A stretch of 64,000 bases of DNA, from NCBI GenBank assembly GCA_030424545.1, contig JAUHWL010000006.1:144388-208387 (forward strand), read 5' to 3'. Shown here in pieces: positions 36,318 through 45,429 of this stretch (position 1 is the first letter of the stretch; every line of letters begins with the position of its first letter). The DNA comes from Bacteroidia bacterium. Lineage in GTDB: Bacteria; Bacteroidota; Bacteroidia; Flavobacteriales; Schleiferiaceae. Under the pieces are notes generated by a model. The model saw only the letters and a program-made list of their open reading frames with translations. It was not told where the DNA came from and did not search any database. The translations under genes and the position numbers were made by a program.

Positions 36318-37472
36318 ATGAAATTAGGTTTGATTGAATTAGATCATCATGTAGAATGTTTAAACAGTTTATGCCAAATTGTAGAAGATTCTGATTTTGA
36401 AATAACCGTTTTTACAACACCAAAATTGTACGCAGAATTGGCCAGTTATAGCTATAGTAAAAAGTACAAATGGCAAATTGCAGAAGGCGATGTAACTCAA
36501 TTTATACATAGCCAAAAAGCAGAGTTAGAAGCGCAAAGTTTGCTTTTCTTTTCTACCATAGAGTCTAATTTTAACGCCTTTAACAAGCTAAATTTAAACG
36601 TAAAAAGGCTTGTTAGGATTCATAACGCACAAACATTTTTGGCGCAAAAGTTTACGTGGAATGCCAAATTATCGGCCTACTGGATGTTTAAAGACGCATC
36701 TTACGTATTAAGAAAACGGATACTTAACAACGAGTTTGCCGCGCGAAAAACATTTTTGGCCAATACAGATTTCATCTGCTTTACGAGTAACGAAATCACC
36801 AATTATGTACGCAAGCAGCAAAACTTTGCGCATGTAAGTAAAATTGTAAATGCAATTCCCATTACGTTTAACGAGCATCGGCCAACAGCCAATATTAAAA
36901 AAGCAAAAACTTTTGCGGTAATTGGTACTATAGATAGAAAGCGCAAGGATTACCATTTTTTGTGGCAAGCTATAAATCAGCTTATTAAAACTACCGATGA
37001 AACATTTGAGCTGAAAATTTTAGGCAAACCAAAAGGCGGTTTTGGAAAAAGCACAATTGAAAAATTTAAAAAACTACAAACCGAAAACTTTAGCGTTAAA
37101 GTGTGGCCCAATGGCGTACCTCAAAAAGAGTTTGATGCAGAAATGCAAAGTGTAGATGTAATTCTAGCGCCCATATTTAAAAGCACCAAGTATTTTTTGT
37201 GGGAAGAAATTTATGGCTCAACAAAAATTTCGGGAAGCATTAATGATTGCATTAAGTATGGAAAACTTGGGTTAATCCCCGATTTTTATGCATTAGAAGA
37301 CGATAAGAAACCTCTTTTCTTAACTTATAAAAATCTAGATGATTTTTGCGATGTTGTACAGAAATTGATGAATGGAAGTACAAATGCTACGCTTCATCAA
37401 GATGCGTTTAAACCCTTCTCTCAAAAGGCAATTAAAGAGCAGGCAATACAAGAGTTTTTAAAGCTTATTTAA
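36318..37472 (+). CDS. Glycosyltransferase-like protein, GT-B fold
   Basis: 384 residues. The N-terminal half is divergent (MKLGLIELDHHVECLNSLCQ). The C-terminal half has GT4-type elements: KTFAVIGTIDRKRKDYHFLWQ, FELKILGKPKGG, VILAPIFKSTKYF and KISGSINDCIKYGKLGLIPDF (donor-binding region). It lacks a clear E-x7-E motif, so activity is unproven. It follows the flippase gene by 2 bp, and its 3' end overlaps the convergent sulfotransferase gene by 8 bp. Confidence 0.72.
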   Translation: MKLGLIELDHHVECLNSLCQIVEDSDFEITVFTTPKLYAELASYSYSKKYKWQIAEGDVTQFIHSQKAELEAQSLLFFSTIESNFNAFNKLNLNVKRLVRIHNAQTFLAQKFTWNAKLSAYWMFKDASYVLRKRILNNEFAARKTFLANTDFICFTSNEITNYVRKQQNFAHVSKIVNAIPITFNEHRPTANIKKAKTFAVIGTIDRKRKDYHFLWQAINQLIKTTDETFELKILGKPKGGFGKSTIEKFKKLQTENFSVKVWPNGVPQKEFDAEMQSVDVILAPIFKSTKYFLWEEIYGSTKISGSINDCIKYGKLGLIPDFYALEDDKKPLFLTYKNLDDFCDVVQKLMNGSTNATLHQDAFKPFSQKAIKEQAIQEFLKLI

Positions 37473-38445
37473 TATTGCTGAAATCTACGTACTGAGAATT
37501 GGGCAATAGTTGATAACCGAATTTTATCTCTTCTAACTCAGATTCAGAAAAATATCCTTTCCAAGCATCTATCAAATCTGTGGCATTTCTGGCGGTAGCA
37601 TATCCGCTTCCAGTTTTGTTTTTCTCGTCAATTATTCGCTCAACCCTATCAGTGTAATTCATCTTTAAAGATTTATACAGCTTCTTAAATTCATCTTTTG
37701 GGTTTAGTAAAAAAGATTCATGTTTAATCACGATTAGGTTTTTTTCCTTCGCTAGTTGGTGCCAATAATAATGGTGTATGCCAATTTGCAAAGCGGCTTT
37801 TTGTAGTGGAGTTTTTGCTTTTTCAAGCTCAGGCAGAAGTTCTTGTGGAATGATGTTGCCAATTCCGGGGTCTTTTTCTATGCTCCTATAAATATCTTTA
37901 TTGTTAAGCGTTTGCATGCTTTTAATTACCGCTGCCGGATGGCGTAGCGTAATAATAGGCTTAAAATGCAGTTTTTCATTGCTGAGAAATTGATGCAAAA
38001 GCAATCCTGAATGAACCGATTTTATTAAAAACGGGGCTTTGTTTCTTGCGATACCTAGGGTTAAATAAACTTTAAAAAGTGTTTTTAGCAATTTTAGCTT
38101 TCGCTGGTTTACAGATTTGGCCACAACTTTGGGAGCGTTTATAAACGTCTCCAATTGCAAAGGAGAATACCCGAGTGCAGTAAGCGGGTAGGTAGAAAAT
38201 TTAGATTTATGCGAAATAAACTTGCCGCTTAACGTATCTTCAAAAAGCTGTGCTATTTTTTTGTCGGTATCTAGAATCTCAAACCGTGCACCACCTTTTT
38301 TAACCAACAACCCGTTTATGTTTATACGCTCGTTATCGGGTTCGTGCAAATAGGTTAACTCGCCAGATGCTAAAACTTCAGAAATCCACGTTGTTCCGCT
38401 TCGGGGGTACCCAAAAAGAATAATTGTTTTAGTTTCTTTTTGCAT
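37465..38445 (-). CDS. Sulfotransferase-domain protein
   Basis: 326 residues. The PAPS 5' loop is TIILFGYPRSGTTWISEVL at residues 7-25, and the 3'-phosphate segment is PIITLRHPAAVIKSMQTLN near 175. This is the P-loop sulfotransferase type that acts on carbohydrates or small molecules. It overlaps the FkbM gene start region upstream by 17 bp on the same strand (38429-38445), so the two are coupled. With the second sulfotransferase at 31247, sulfated surface glycan is the likely theme. Confidence 0.86.
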   Translation of the reverse strand: MQKETKTIILFGYPRSGTTWISEVLASGELTYLHEPDNERININGLLVKKGGARFEILDTDKKIAQLFEDTLSGKFISHKSKFSTYPLTALGYSPLQLETFINAPKVVAKSVNQRKLKLLKTLFKVYLTLGIARNKAPFLIKSVHSGLLLHQFLSNEKLHFKPIITLRHPAAVIKSMQTLNNKDIYRSIEKDPGIGNIIPQELLPELEKAKTPLQKAALQIGIHHYYWHQLAKEKNLIVIKHESFLLNPKDEFKKLYKSLKMNYTDRVERIIDEKNKTGSGYATARNATDLIDAWKGYFSESELEEIKFGYQLLPNSQYVDFSNIK

Positions 38446-39316
38446 TTACTTCTTGTTCAATGGCAATATTGATGTTGTTTATAAAGCCATTTTGAATTTT
38501 TGTGGTAGGAATAAAGAAGAAATTGTTGATGTATTTGGCCGGGTTTGTTTTAAAGAACTCCATTTTTTGAATGTCTTCAAACGCTGAATCGGCCGTAAAT
38601 TCTATAAAAGATTTTGTGTTTGCATCAAAATAAAAACAGCTATACATAAAGGTATTGGTAATGTATGTAATGATGTCTTTCGCATTTTTTTCATGATGCC
38701 TTTGTTCAATCTCTATATATAATGTAGGTAAAAACTTAGCGATGCTTTTTTCTGCACCCTTCACTACATTTTCTTCAAAGCCTTCTACATCAATTTTTAT
38801 AAAATCAATTTTAGACAGTTTTTGTTCATCGCAAAAAGAATCAAGCAATTGCGTTTTTACATTAAATTTTATCGATTTTTCTTCGTCAGTTTCAACAAAA
38901 TCTACGTTTAAAGTGCCTCTAGAGTTGTATGTTTTTCCAGCAATAATGGGTATTTTAAATTCGCTAATGCCGTTTGTATTAGATAGCGCAATTTGATGGA
39001 TCTTATTCTTTTTGAACAAAACCTTTAACCTGTTGTACATGGCAGGAATTGGCTCAAAAGCATATATATTTTCGGGTTTTACATGCTTACTTGCCAACCA
39101 GGTAAATTCACCGAGGTTTGCGCCTACATCAAGAAATACATCTTCGTTATTTAAGAAATGCTTTATATATAGCGGTTCGGCATTTTGGGTGGTCCAATTA
39201 TTCCAATTGATGGTGTTTGCGTTTTTATAATATTTGGCTTTATACCAATCGGGTAAAAACCTGATTACCAATGGTTCTAAAATTTGAATAATTTTTTTGC
39301 GCATACCAGTTTTCAT
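38429..39316 (-). CDS. FkbM-family methyltransferase
   Basis: 295 residues from the preferred start at 39316 (MKTGMRKKIIQ); MRKKIIQ at 39304 is also possible. The frame is open up to an ATG at 39460 but those 48 extra residues do not look like part of the family. The SAM-binding motif is DVFLDVGANLGEFTWLA and the FkbM signature is IDFIKIDVEGFEENVVKGAE. A conserved late segment, LYIEIEQRHHEKN, follows. It methylates a sugar hydroxyl, probably of the island's glycan. Confidence 0.87.
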   Translation of the reverse strand: MKTGMRKKIIQILEPLVIRFLPDWYKAKYYKNANTINWNNWTTQNAEPLYIKHFLNNEDVFLDVGANLGEFTWLASKHVKPENIYAFEPIPAMYNRLKVLFKKNKIHQIALSNTNGISEFKIPIIAGKTYNSRGTLNVDFVETDEEKSIKFNVKTQLLDSFCDEQKLSKIDFIKIDVEGFEENVVKGAEKSIAKFLPTLYIEIEQRHHEKNAKDIITYITNTFMYSCFYFDANTKSFIEFTADSAFEDIQKMEFFKTNPAKYINNFFFIPTTKIQNGFINNINIAIEQEVNAKRN

Positions 39317-39654
39317 TTTTAAAAATGAGGCGCCAAATGTAATGGAATACGTGGCTTCTCTATTTTGTTTTTTGAAACAAAAAACATGTAACCCTAAAGA
39401 AATGGAATATTCTAAATAAATATAATTATGTATAGATAGCTTTCGGGTTGATAATTTCATTTTAGCACCAGCTCTATTAAATTATATAATATTCAAATTC
39501 AATACGTTAGTTGTTTCTTGGTTTAGCGGATATTATTAGTTTTAGCCTAGTCTTTACCGTTAACATGTCCGTAGCAATAGATTGCTCATTTTACATATTT
39601 GATGACTATCCTTTTTTGCTATCTTCGGCACCCAAAGAAGCTATACAATATTTA

Positions 39655-40920
39655 ATGCGCACATTTAGTTTACTTCTAACATTTTTTGTTTTTACAATTT
39701 CTGTTTTTGGGCAGGGTTATTCGCAAAGATTAAGTCCTGTGGTAAGTGCTACTTCGTACGAGGTTTGTCCAAACGATGAGGTTCAGGTTACTGTAGTATA
39801 CTCAGAGCCAGTTAATACCTCTATACTATTAAATGGTTTGGATGAATTTGCTAATGTTTCTGCCACTACGGCTTTTGATTTTGGTGCCAACACAAATTTT
39901 ACCATCGAATTTTTCATGAAATCGCCCGCAGCTGCAGCACTTCAACAAGGGTTGGTTACAAAAGGAGACGTTGCCAATGGAGCTGGTTTTCATATTGGGA
40001 CACTAGCTGGGGTTGTAAATTTCACATTGTCAGATGGAACAAATAACATAACCATTAATGGTTTTACAAATGTTTCTGACGGAGCATGGCACCACGTAGC
40101 AGTTGTTGTAGACAGAGCAAACACAGCGACAATTCTTGTAGATGGAATTTATGATAATGATGGAGCTATTGGAACCATTGGTAACATAAATAGTACAGAA
40201 TTGATGCGAATAGGTGCTGGCATTTCATTGGGAACTCCATCTAATTTCTATAATGGAAACATCGATGAAGTAAGAGTTTGGGATTCTGATTTAACCACAG
40301 CTCAAATTGTTTCCAGAAGCACATCGCATATTAATCCGCTATCGGTTACCGGCTTAATTGGTTATTGGGACATGAATGAATTAGCTGTTCCGTTTTTGGT
40401 AGATTGTTCTCCAACAGGAGCAACGGCAACATTGGTTAGCGCAGCAAGTTTATCTATAGACGCGCCAACTTTAACCTGGAATTTTAACCCAAAATGGAAT
40501 ACGGGACAGTCGGGCACCACCATTTTTGCCAACCCGTTAGATACTACAAAGTACAAAGTAGAAATAGGGTATTGTAAATATCTTAGTGCAGATAGCGCCA
40601 CTATTCGTGTAATAGAATGTGAAGAAATAGATGAAACAGGCTTAATAAGTTCTGTTTGGGTGCCAAGTGCTTTTACACCAAATGGCGATTTTAAAAACGA
40701 TCTTTTTGAAGTGAAGGCAAGTAATATTACCTATTACGAAATAATGATTTTTAACAGAGCAGGTAATATTTTTTATCATTCTCAGAATATTTTAAATAGC
40801 TGGGATGGAACATTTGAAGGCGAACGCGTTAAGGATGACGTATATACATATGTAATTACCTATAGAGACAGGTATGATGAGCAATTTAAAAAGTACGGAA
40901 CAGTAACTGTTTTGCATTAA
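39655..40920 (+). CDS. LamG-domain protein with gliding-motility-type C-terminal (T9SS type B) domain
   Basis: 421 residues from MRTFSLLLTFFVFTISVFGQ, a clear signal peptide; the 48 codons upstream (to 39511) are open but unlike a secretion signal. One LamG/concanavalin-like domain covers about residues 60-230 (ANTNFTIEFFMKS, DGAWHHVAVVVDRA, YNGNIDEVRVWDSDL). A C-terminal CHU_C domain (SAFTPNGDFKNDLFEV...SWDGTFEGERVKDDVYTYVI) marks it as T9SS-secreted and retained on or released at the surface. A carbohydrate-binding or adhesion role is inferred. Confidence 0.88.
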   Translation: MRTFSLLLTFFVFTISVFGQGYSQRLSPVVSATSYEVCPNDEVQVTVVYSEPVNTSILLNGLDEFANVSATTAFDFGANTNFTIEFFMKSPAAAALQQGLVTKGDVANGAGFHIGTLAGVVNFTLSDGTNNITINGFTNVSDGAWHHVAVVVDRANTATILVDGIYDNDGAIGTIGNINSTELMRIGAGISLGTPSNFYNGNIDEVRVWDSDLTTAQIVSRSTSHINPLSVTGLIGYWDMNELAVPFLVDCSPTGATATLVSAASLSIDAPTLTWNFNPKWNTGQSGTTIFANPLDTTKYKVEIGYCKYLSADSATIRVIECEEIDETGLISSVWVPSAFTPNGDFKNDLFEVKASNITYYEIMIFNRAGNIFYHSQNILNSWDGTFEGERVKDDVYTYVITYRDRYDEQFKKYGTVTVLH

Positions 40921-40940
40921 AAAATATTGCTAAAAAAGAC

Positions 40941-40971
40941 TTGTCAGACTCGATGAGTTTTATTTATTTTG
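40941..40971 (+). promoter_or_regulatory. Probable promoter for rpmB-rpmG-DUF4295
   Basis: A TTG at 40941-40943 and TATTTTG at 40965-40971 (one base short of TAnnTTTG) with a 21-bp spacer lie 36 bp before rpmB. Confidence 0.45.
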
Positions 40972-41007
40972 CAAACCAATTTTTGAGAATTAAAAAGAAG
41001 CTGGAAT

Positions 41008-41241
41008 ATGTCTAGAGTATGTGAATTGACGGGAAAAAAGGCGATGACTGGAAATCATGTTTCTTTCTCGAATAAAAAGAATAAGCGCAGGTTTAATATC
41101 AACTTGACGAAAAAACGTTTTTTTATTCCGGAAGAAGACCGTTGGGTAACGTTGAAAATTTCAACTTCTGCCTTAAAAAATATTAATAAAAAAGGTATTT
41201 CTGCTGTTTTGAAAGAAGCAAAAGAAAACGGCTTTTTATAA
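41008..41241 (+). CDS. rpmB: 50S ribosomal protein L28
   Basis: 77 residues: MSRVCELTGKKAMTGNHVSFS followed by NKKNKRRFNINLTKKRFFIP, the standard L28 sequence. Large-subunit component. It heads the compact block with rpmG (20 bp), the DUF4295 gene and, after a terminator, ftsY. Confidence 0.96.
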   Translation: MSRVCELTGKKAMTGNHVSFSNKKNKRRFNINLTKKRFFIPEEDRWVTLKISTSALKNINKKGISAVLKEAKENGFL

Positions 41242-41261
41242 CCCATTTATTGTTTTAAATT

Positions 41262-41444
41262 ATGGCCAAGAGAGGAAATAGAGTACAAGTAATTCTTGAG
41301 TGCACAGAGCACAAAGAGAGTGGTATGCCTGGTACATCTCGTTATATTACTACCAAGAACAAAAAAAATACGCCAGATAGATTAGAGATTAAAAAGTTTA
41401 ATCCAATCTTAAGACGCGCAACCGTACATAAAGAAATTAAGTAA
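41262..41444 (+). CDS. rpmG: 50S ribosomal protein L33
   Basis: 60 residues: [20 protein letters not shown] with the closing [11 protein letters not shown], typical of L33. Cys at position 14 is the only cysteine, so this is the zinc-free (C-minus) form. The DUF4295 gene starts 11 bp after its stop. Confidence 0.96.
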   Translation: MAKRGNRVQVILECTEHKESGMPGTSRYITTKNKKNTPDRLEIKKFNPILRRATVHKEIK

Positions 41445-41455
41445 AAGTTTAGATT

Positions 41456-41608
41456 ATGGCTAAGAAAGTAGTTGCAACACTAAAATCAAAAGATGGCTCT
41501 AATATGTATACTAGAGTTATTAAAGCTGTGAAATCTCCTAAAACTGGAGCTTACAGTTTCGAAGAAAAAATTGTAAACAAAGACACTGCAATGGATTTTT
41601 TTAAATAA
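41456..41608 (+). CDS. DUF4295-type small basic protein
   Basis: A 50-residue frame starting MAKKVVATLKSKDGSNMYTR and ending DTAMDFFK. Its position directly after rpmG and its Lys-rich composition match the small conserved Bacteroidota DUF4295 proteins, probably ribosome-associated. It is too short for most gene-length cut-offs but has a start codon 11 bp after the rpmG stop and a terminator 25 bp after its own stop. Confidence 0.9.
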   Translation: MAKKVVATLKSKDGSNMYTRVIKAVKSPKTGAYSFEEKIVNKDTAMDFFK

Positions 41609-41632
41609 ATCCGTGCCAACAATATTTTAGTT

Positions 41633-41659
41633 AAAGCCTGCAAATTGCAGGCTTTTTTT
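41633..41659 (+). terminator. Terminator after the ribosomal protein block
   Basis: AAAGCCTGCA / TGCAGGCTTT with a 3-4 nt loop is followed by seven T residues. A strong hairpin between DUF4295 and ftsY. Confidence 0.9.
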
Positions 41660-41730
41660 ATGATGCCGCAATTTGGTTTTTAGTAAAATAATAGTTTTCT
41701 AAAAACGATATTTGCCTAAATTTTTACAAC

Positions 41731-42687
41731 ATGGCAATTTTAGGAGGTTTTTTTTCCAAGAAGAAAAAAGAAACTTTAAATAAAGGACTCGAAAAGTCTA
41801 AAGAAAACATGTTTTCTAAATTATCAAGAGCTCTTGTTGGTAAAGACAAGGTTGATGATGATGTGCTTGATAATTTGGAGGAAGTTTTAATAACATCTGA
41901 TGTTGGGGTTGATACGACCTTGAGGATAATAGAACGCATAGAAGCAAGAGTTGCTCAAGACAAATTCATGAATTCTACTGAGCTGAATAGAATTTTAAAA
42001 GAAGAAATTGCCAAGTTACTTGCCGAAAACAATACCGAAGATTTTGTAGATTTTTCGTTGCCCGATAAACAAACACCACACGTTATTATGGTGGTAGGCG
42101 TCAACGGTGTTGGAAAAACCACCACCATTGGTAAACTGGCTTATCAATACAAAAAGCAAGGAAAAAAGGTTGTACTTGGCGCTGCAGATACATTTAGAGC
42201 TGCGGCAATTGACCAACTTGTAGTTTGGAGCGAAAGAGTTGATGTGCCCATTGTAAAGCAAGAAATGGGTAGCGATCCGGCATCTGTAGCATTTGATACT
42301 TTGCAAAGTGGTGTAAAGATGAATGCAGACGTAATCATTATAGATACTGCTGGGCGACTTCACAACAAAATTAACTTGATGAATGAGTTGCTTAAAATCA
42401 AGCGCGTAATGCAAAAGGTAGTGCCCAACGCACCTCACGAAGTGTTGTTAGTGCTTGATGGCTCTACCGGACAGAATGCTATAGAGCAAGCCAAGCAGTT
42501 TACCAAAGCCACAGAAGTGACGGGCCTTGCCGTTACTAAATTAGATGGTACTGCAAAAGGAGGCGTAGTTATTGGTATTTCGGATCAGTTTAAAATACCT
42601 GTAAAATATATTGGAGTAGGAGAGAAAATTGAACACCTACAAGTGTTTAATAAAGTAGAATTTGTGGATAGTCTTTTTAATAAATAG
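41731..42687 (+). CDS. ftsY: Signal recognition particle receptor FtsY
   Basis: 318 residues. FtsY docks the SRP-ribosome complex at the inner membrane. A short Lys-rich N-terminal segment is followed by the NG domain: P-loop GVNGVGKTT (residues 123-131), DTFRAAAIDQL, DTAGRL and TKLDGTAKGG. The acidic A domain of longer FtsY proteins is missing, as usual in Bacteroidota. rimO follows 3 bp after its stop, so the two are cotranscribed. Confidence 0.97.
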   Translation: MAILGGFFSKKKKETLNKGLEKSKENMFSKLSRALVGKDKVDDDVLDNLEEVLITSDVGVDTTLRIIERIEARVAQDKFMNSTELNRILKEEIAKLLAENNTEDFVDFSLPDKQTPHVIMVVGVNGVGKTTTIGKLAYQYKKQGKKVVLGAADTFRAAAIDQLVVWSERVDVPIVKQEMGSDPASVAFDTLQSGVKMNADVIIIDTAGRLHNKINLMNELLKIKRVMQKVVPNAPHEVLLVLDGSTGQNAIEQAKQFTKATEVTGLAVTKLDGTAKGGVVIGISDQFKIPVKYIGVGEKIEHLQVFNKVEFVDSLFNK

Positions 42688-42690
42688 AAC

Positions 42691-44010
42691 GTGCGTACGA
42701 AATCATATAAAAAAAATTCAATAAATGTAGTAACCTTAGGTTGCTCTAAAAACATTTATGATAGCGAAGTGCTGTTAGGGCAATTAAAAGCCAACGGCAA
42801 AGAAGTTACGCACGAAGCAGCTCCAGAAGACGAAGGGCGCATAGTGGTCATCAATACTTGTGGTTTTATAGACAATGCAAAGCAAGAAAGTATTGATACG
42901 ATTTTGCATTATGCCGAGCGTAAAGAAAGAGGAGACATAGATCAAGTATTTGTTACAGGATGTCTTTCTGAACGCTATAAGGACGATTTGGAAAGTGAAA
43001 TTCCGGACATTGATGCATGGTTTGGTACAAGACAACTACCTCATTTATTAAAAGCATTGGGTGCCGATTACAAGCATGAATTGGTGGGTGAAAGAATGAC
43101 AACCACACCGAAGCATTATGCCTATTTAAAAATTGCCGAAGGTTGCGATAGACCGTGTTCGTTTTGTGCTATACCGCTAATGCGCGGAAAACACAAAAGC
43201 ACACCCATTGAAGATTTGGTAACAGAAGCTAAAAAGCTTGCCGCAAAAGGTGTTAAAGAATTAATTTTAATTGCACAAGATTTAACCTATTACGGGTTAG
43301 ATCTATACAAAGAGCGCAAACTTGCCGCCTTGCTAAAAGAGATGGTAAAGGTAGAAGGTATAGAATGGATTAGGTTGCATTACCTTTTTCCAACAGGTTT
43401 CCCAGAAGATGTGTTGGACGTTATAAAAGAAGAGCCAAAAGTTTGTCATTATATAGATATACCGCTTCAGCACATTGCAGATCCGGTTTTAAAATCTATG
43501 CGCAGAGGAACAACAAAAGCAAAAACAAATGCGTTGCTTGATAAAATGCGCGAAAAAAATCCGGGAATTACCATTAGAACAACATTGATTTTAGGTTATC
43601 CTGGCGAAACAGAAGAAGATTTTGAAGTGGTTAAAGATTGGGTAAGAACACAAAAGTTTGACCGATTGGGCGTGTTTACCTATAGCCACGAAGAAAATAC
43701 ACATGCCTATAATTTAGAAGACGATGTGCCAGACCACGTTAAAAAGCAACGTGCAGATGAGATTATGGAAATTCAATCGGCCATAAGCAGAGAGCTTAAC
43801 GAGAATAAGGTTGGCCAAGAATACAAAGTGTTAATAGACCGTAAAGAAGGCGATTGGTTTATTGGTAGAACAGAACATGATTCTCCGGATGTTGATAACG
43901 AAGTGTACGTAAATGCCGTTGAAAACTATGTTAGAATTGGCGATTTTGTAGATGTTAAAGTTACCAGCGCAGAAGATTATGATTTGTTTGCAGTGCCCGT
44001 AGGGATATAA
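42691..44010 (+). CDS. rimO: Ribosomal protein S12 methylthiotransferase RimO
   Basis: 439 residues with a GTG start at 42691 (no in-frame ATG before the conserved N-terminus). It adds a methylthio group to the conserved Asp of S12. The UPF0004 domain ligands are C18, C57 and C91. The radical-SAM cluster is C152, C156 and C159 (GCDRPCSFCAIP). The C-terminal TRAM-type domain binds the protein substrate. It follows ftsY closely, an arrangement common in the phylum. Confidence 0.96.
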   Translation: MRTKSYKKNSINVVTLGCSKNIYDSEVLLGQLKANGKEVTHEAAPEDEGRIVVINTCGFIDNAKQESIDTILHYAERKERGDIDQVFVTGCLSERYKDDLESEIPDIDAWFGTRQLPHLLKALGADYKHELVGERMTTTPKHYAYLKIAEGCDRPCSFCAIPLMRGKHKSTPIEDLVTEAKKLAAKGVKELILIAQDLTYYGLDLYKERKLAALLKEMVKVEGIEWIRLHYLFPTGFPEDVLDVIKEEPKVCHYIDIPLQHIADPVLKSMRRGTTKAKTNALLDKMREKNPGITIRTTLILGYPGETEEDFEVVKDWVRTQKFDRLGVFTYSHEENTHAYNLEDDVPDHVKKQRADEIMEIQSAISRELNENKVGQEYKVLIDRKEGDWFIGRTEHDSPDVDNEVYVNAVENYVRIGDFVDVKVTSAEDYDLFAVPVGI

Positions 44011-44079
44011 ACACTTGGTGTTTGCGAAAAATAATTGCCCGTGTATTTTTGCTTTCTTGTTTTTTTACATTTGGTGTAA

Positions 44080-45429
44080 ATGATTAAAAAAATATTTCTT
44101 TTCACTTTTGTTTTTGCCAGTACCTTGGTTGCAACGGCTAAAATGCCTTGGCAAGCCGTACAGCAGGGCAATGCATATTGGGCTAAAATGTTTAGCGTAG
44201 ATGCTGTATTGCCCAATAAATTGTCGGCATACAATGTGAATAGTTTAAGCGAAGTAAAACCTGACCCCTCTTTTAAGTTAATTAACGCAGCCGTTCGTTA
44301 CCAAATTAATGAGCTCCCTAACAACACGCTAAAAAGCTTTGCAGACAGCATGATGCATGTGGTTATTTATCTCTCTGGTGGCTCTCCAGCTTTGCCAGAT
44401 GTGTATGATAGAGCAGGGTGGTGGCGCCTATCTTACCCCGTAGCAATGCGTTATGGGTTAACGATAAACAATGATATAGACGAGCGTTTTGATTTTGAAA
44501 AATCTACTGAAGCAGCCATGCTTTATGCGCTAGACTTGCAACACAACATAGGCAACAATGCTTGGTTAGATGCATTTGTAAATGATGGCACAACCGCTAT
44601 GCGCAATAATAGATACGCAATAGATAGCTTAGAAAATGATTTAGATGCCGTGTATAAACTAATGGTTTTAAGCGATTATTCTACCGCAGAAGCATACGCA
44701 GTGCAATATTTTTATGGCAACGTAAAAAGTTGGAAGACGGAAGAAATGATGTTGAAAAAATTAGTGCTAGAAAAAACCGGAATTCCAAATCATGTTTTTG
44801 TGTCTCTAAACCCGGCTATTTCTGGTGACATTATTCCGCAAAAAACAGTAATACACCTTACAGATTTGGCGTTAGATAGTTTAAAGAAAAACAAAGCAGA
44901 TATTGCTATGTTGAGCGATGCACGCTTGGAAGAGGGCACAGAAAAATTAGAACTATCAAGAAAAAAAATAGTTGCCAGTACACCTGATTATTCAAATAAA
45001 GAATCTATCACCTACCGCATAAAAAGTGGAGATAATTTGGGACTTATTGCCGACAAATATGGCGTGAGGGTTTCAGAAATTAAAAGTTGGAATGGCTTGC
45101 GTAGTGATGTGATTTTTGCGGGACAAAAGCTTACCATCTACACCAAAGAAGCTGCTAAAAAATCACAAACGGCAAGTAGTGCTATGCAGAGTACAAAAAC
45201 AATTTTAGCACAATCTGATATAAGTACAGACGAAAGTGATTATTTATCGTATAAAGTAAAAAATGGCGATACGTTATGGTCTATTGCAAAACAATTTCCG
45301 GGCGTTTCTCCAGATAATTTAATGGCTTGGAATTCTATTACAAACCACATTGAGGTTGGCCAAGAAATTAAGGTGCTTAAAAGCGAGATTAGAAACTATA
45401 GCGCAAAAATTTATCCAGACAAGTTATAA
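44080..45429 (+). CDS. LysM protein with MltD-like lytic transglycosylase domain lacking the catalytic Glu
   Basis: 449 residues with signal peptide (to about ATAK, residue 21). Residues about 60-185 follow the SLT/MltD pattern: AGWWRLSYPVAMRYGLTIN corresponds to AGLWQF...A.RYGL, and DIDERFDFEKSTEAAMLYALDL matches the VDER-D-KSTEAA-YL region. The position of the catalytic Glu (E-S before the N-P turn) is L98 in IYLSGGSP, so murein cleavage by the usual mechanism is not expected. Two LysM domains follow, near 318-363 (TYRIKSGDNLGLIADKYGV) and 397-441 (SYKVKNGDTLWSIAKQFPG). It probably binds peptidoglycan as a scaffold. Confidence 0.82.
   Translation: MIKKIFLFTFVFASTLVATAKMPWQAVQQGNAYWAKMFSVDAVLPNKLSAYNVNSLSEVKPDPSFKLINAAVRYQINELPNNTLKSFADSMMHVVIYLSGGSPALPDVYDRAGWWRLSYPVAMRYGLTINNDIDERFDFEKSTEAAMLYALDLQHNIGNNAWLDAFVNDGTTAMRNNRYAIDSLENDLDAVYKLMVLSDYSTAEAYAVQYFYGNVKSWKTEEMMLKKLVLEKTGIPNHVFVSLNPAISGDIIPQKTVIHLTDLALDSLKKNKADIAMLSDARLEEGTEKLELSRKKIVASTPDYSNKESITYRIKSGDNLGLIADKYGVRVSEIKSWNGLRSDVIFAGQKLTIYTKEAAKKSQTASSAMQSTKTILAQSDISTDESDYLSYKVKNGDTLWSIAKQFPGVSPDNLMAWNSITNHIEVGQEIKVLKSEIRNYSAKIYPDKL

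Noticed and set aside
39511..39654. N-terminal extension of the LamG/T9SS-B gene
   Set aside because: The 48 codons are not signal-like, while a clear signal peptide begins at the ATG at 39655.
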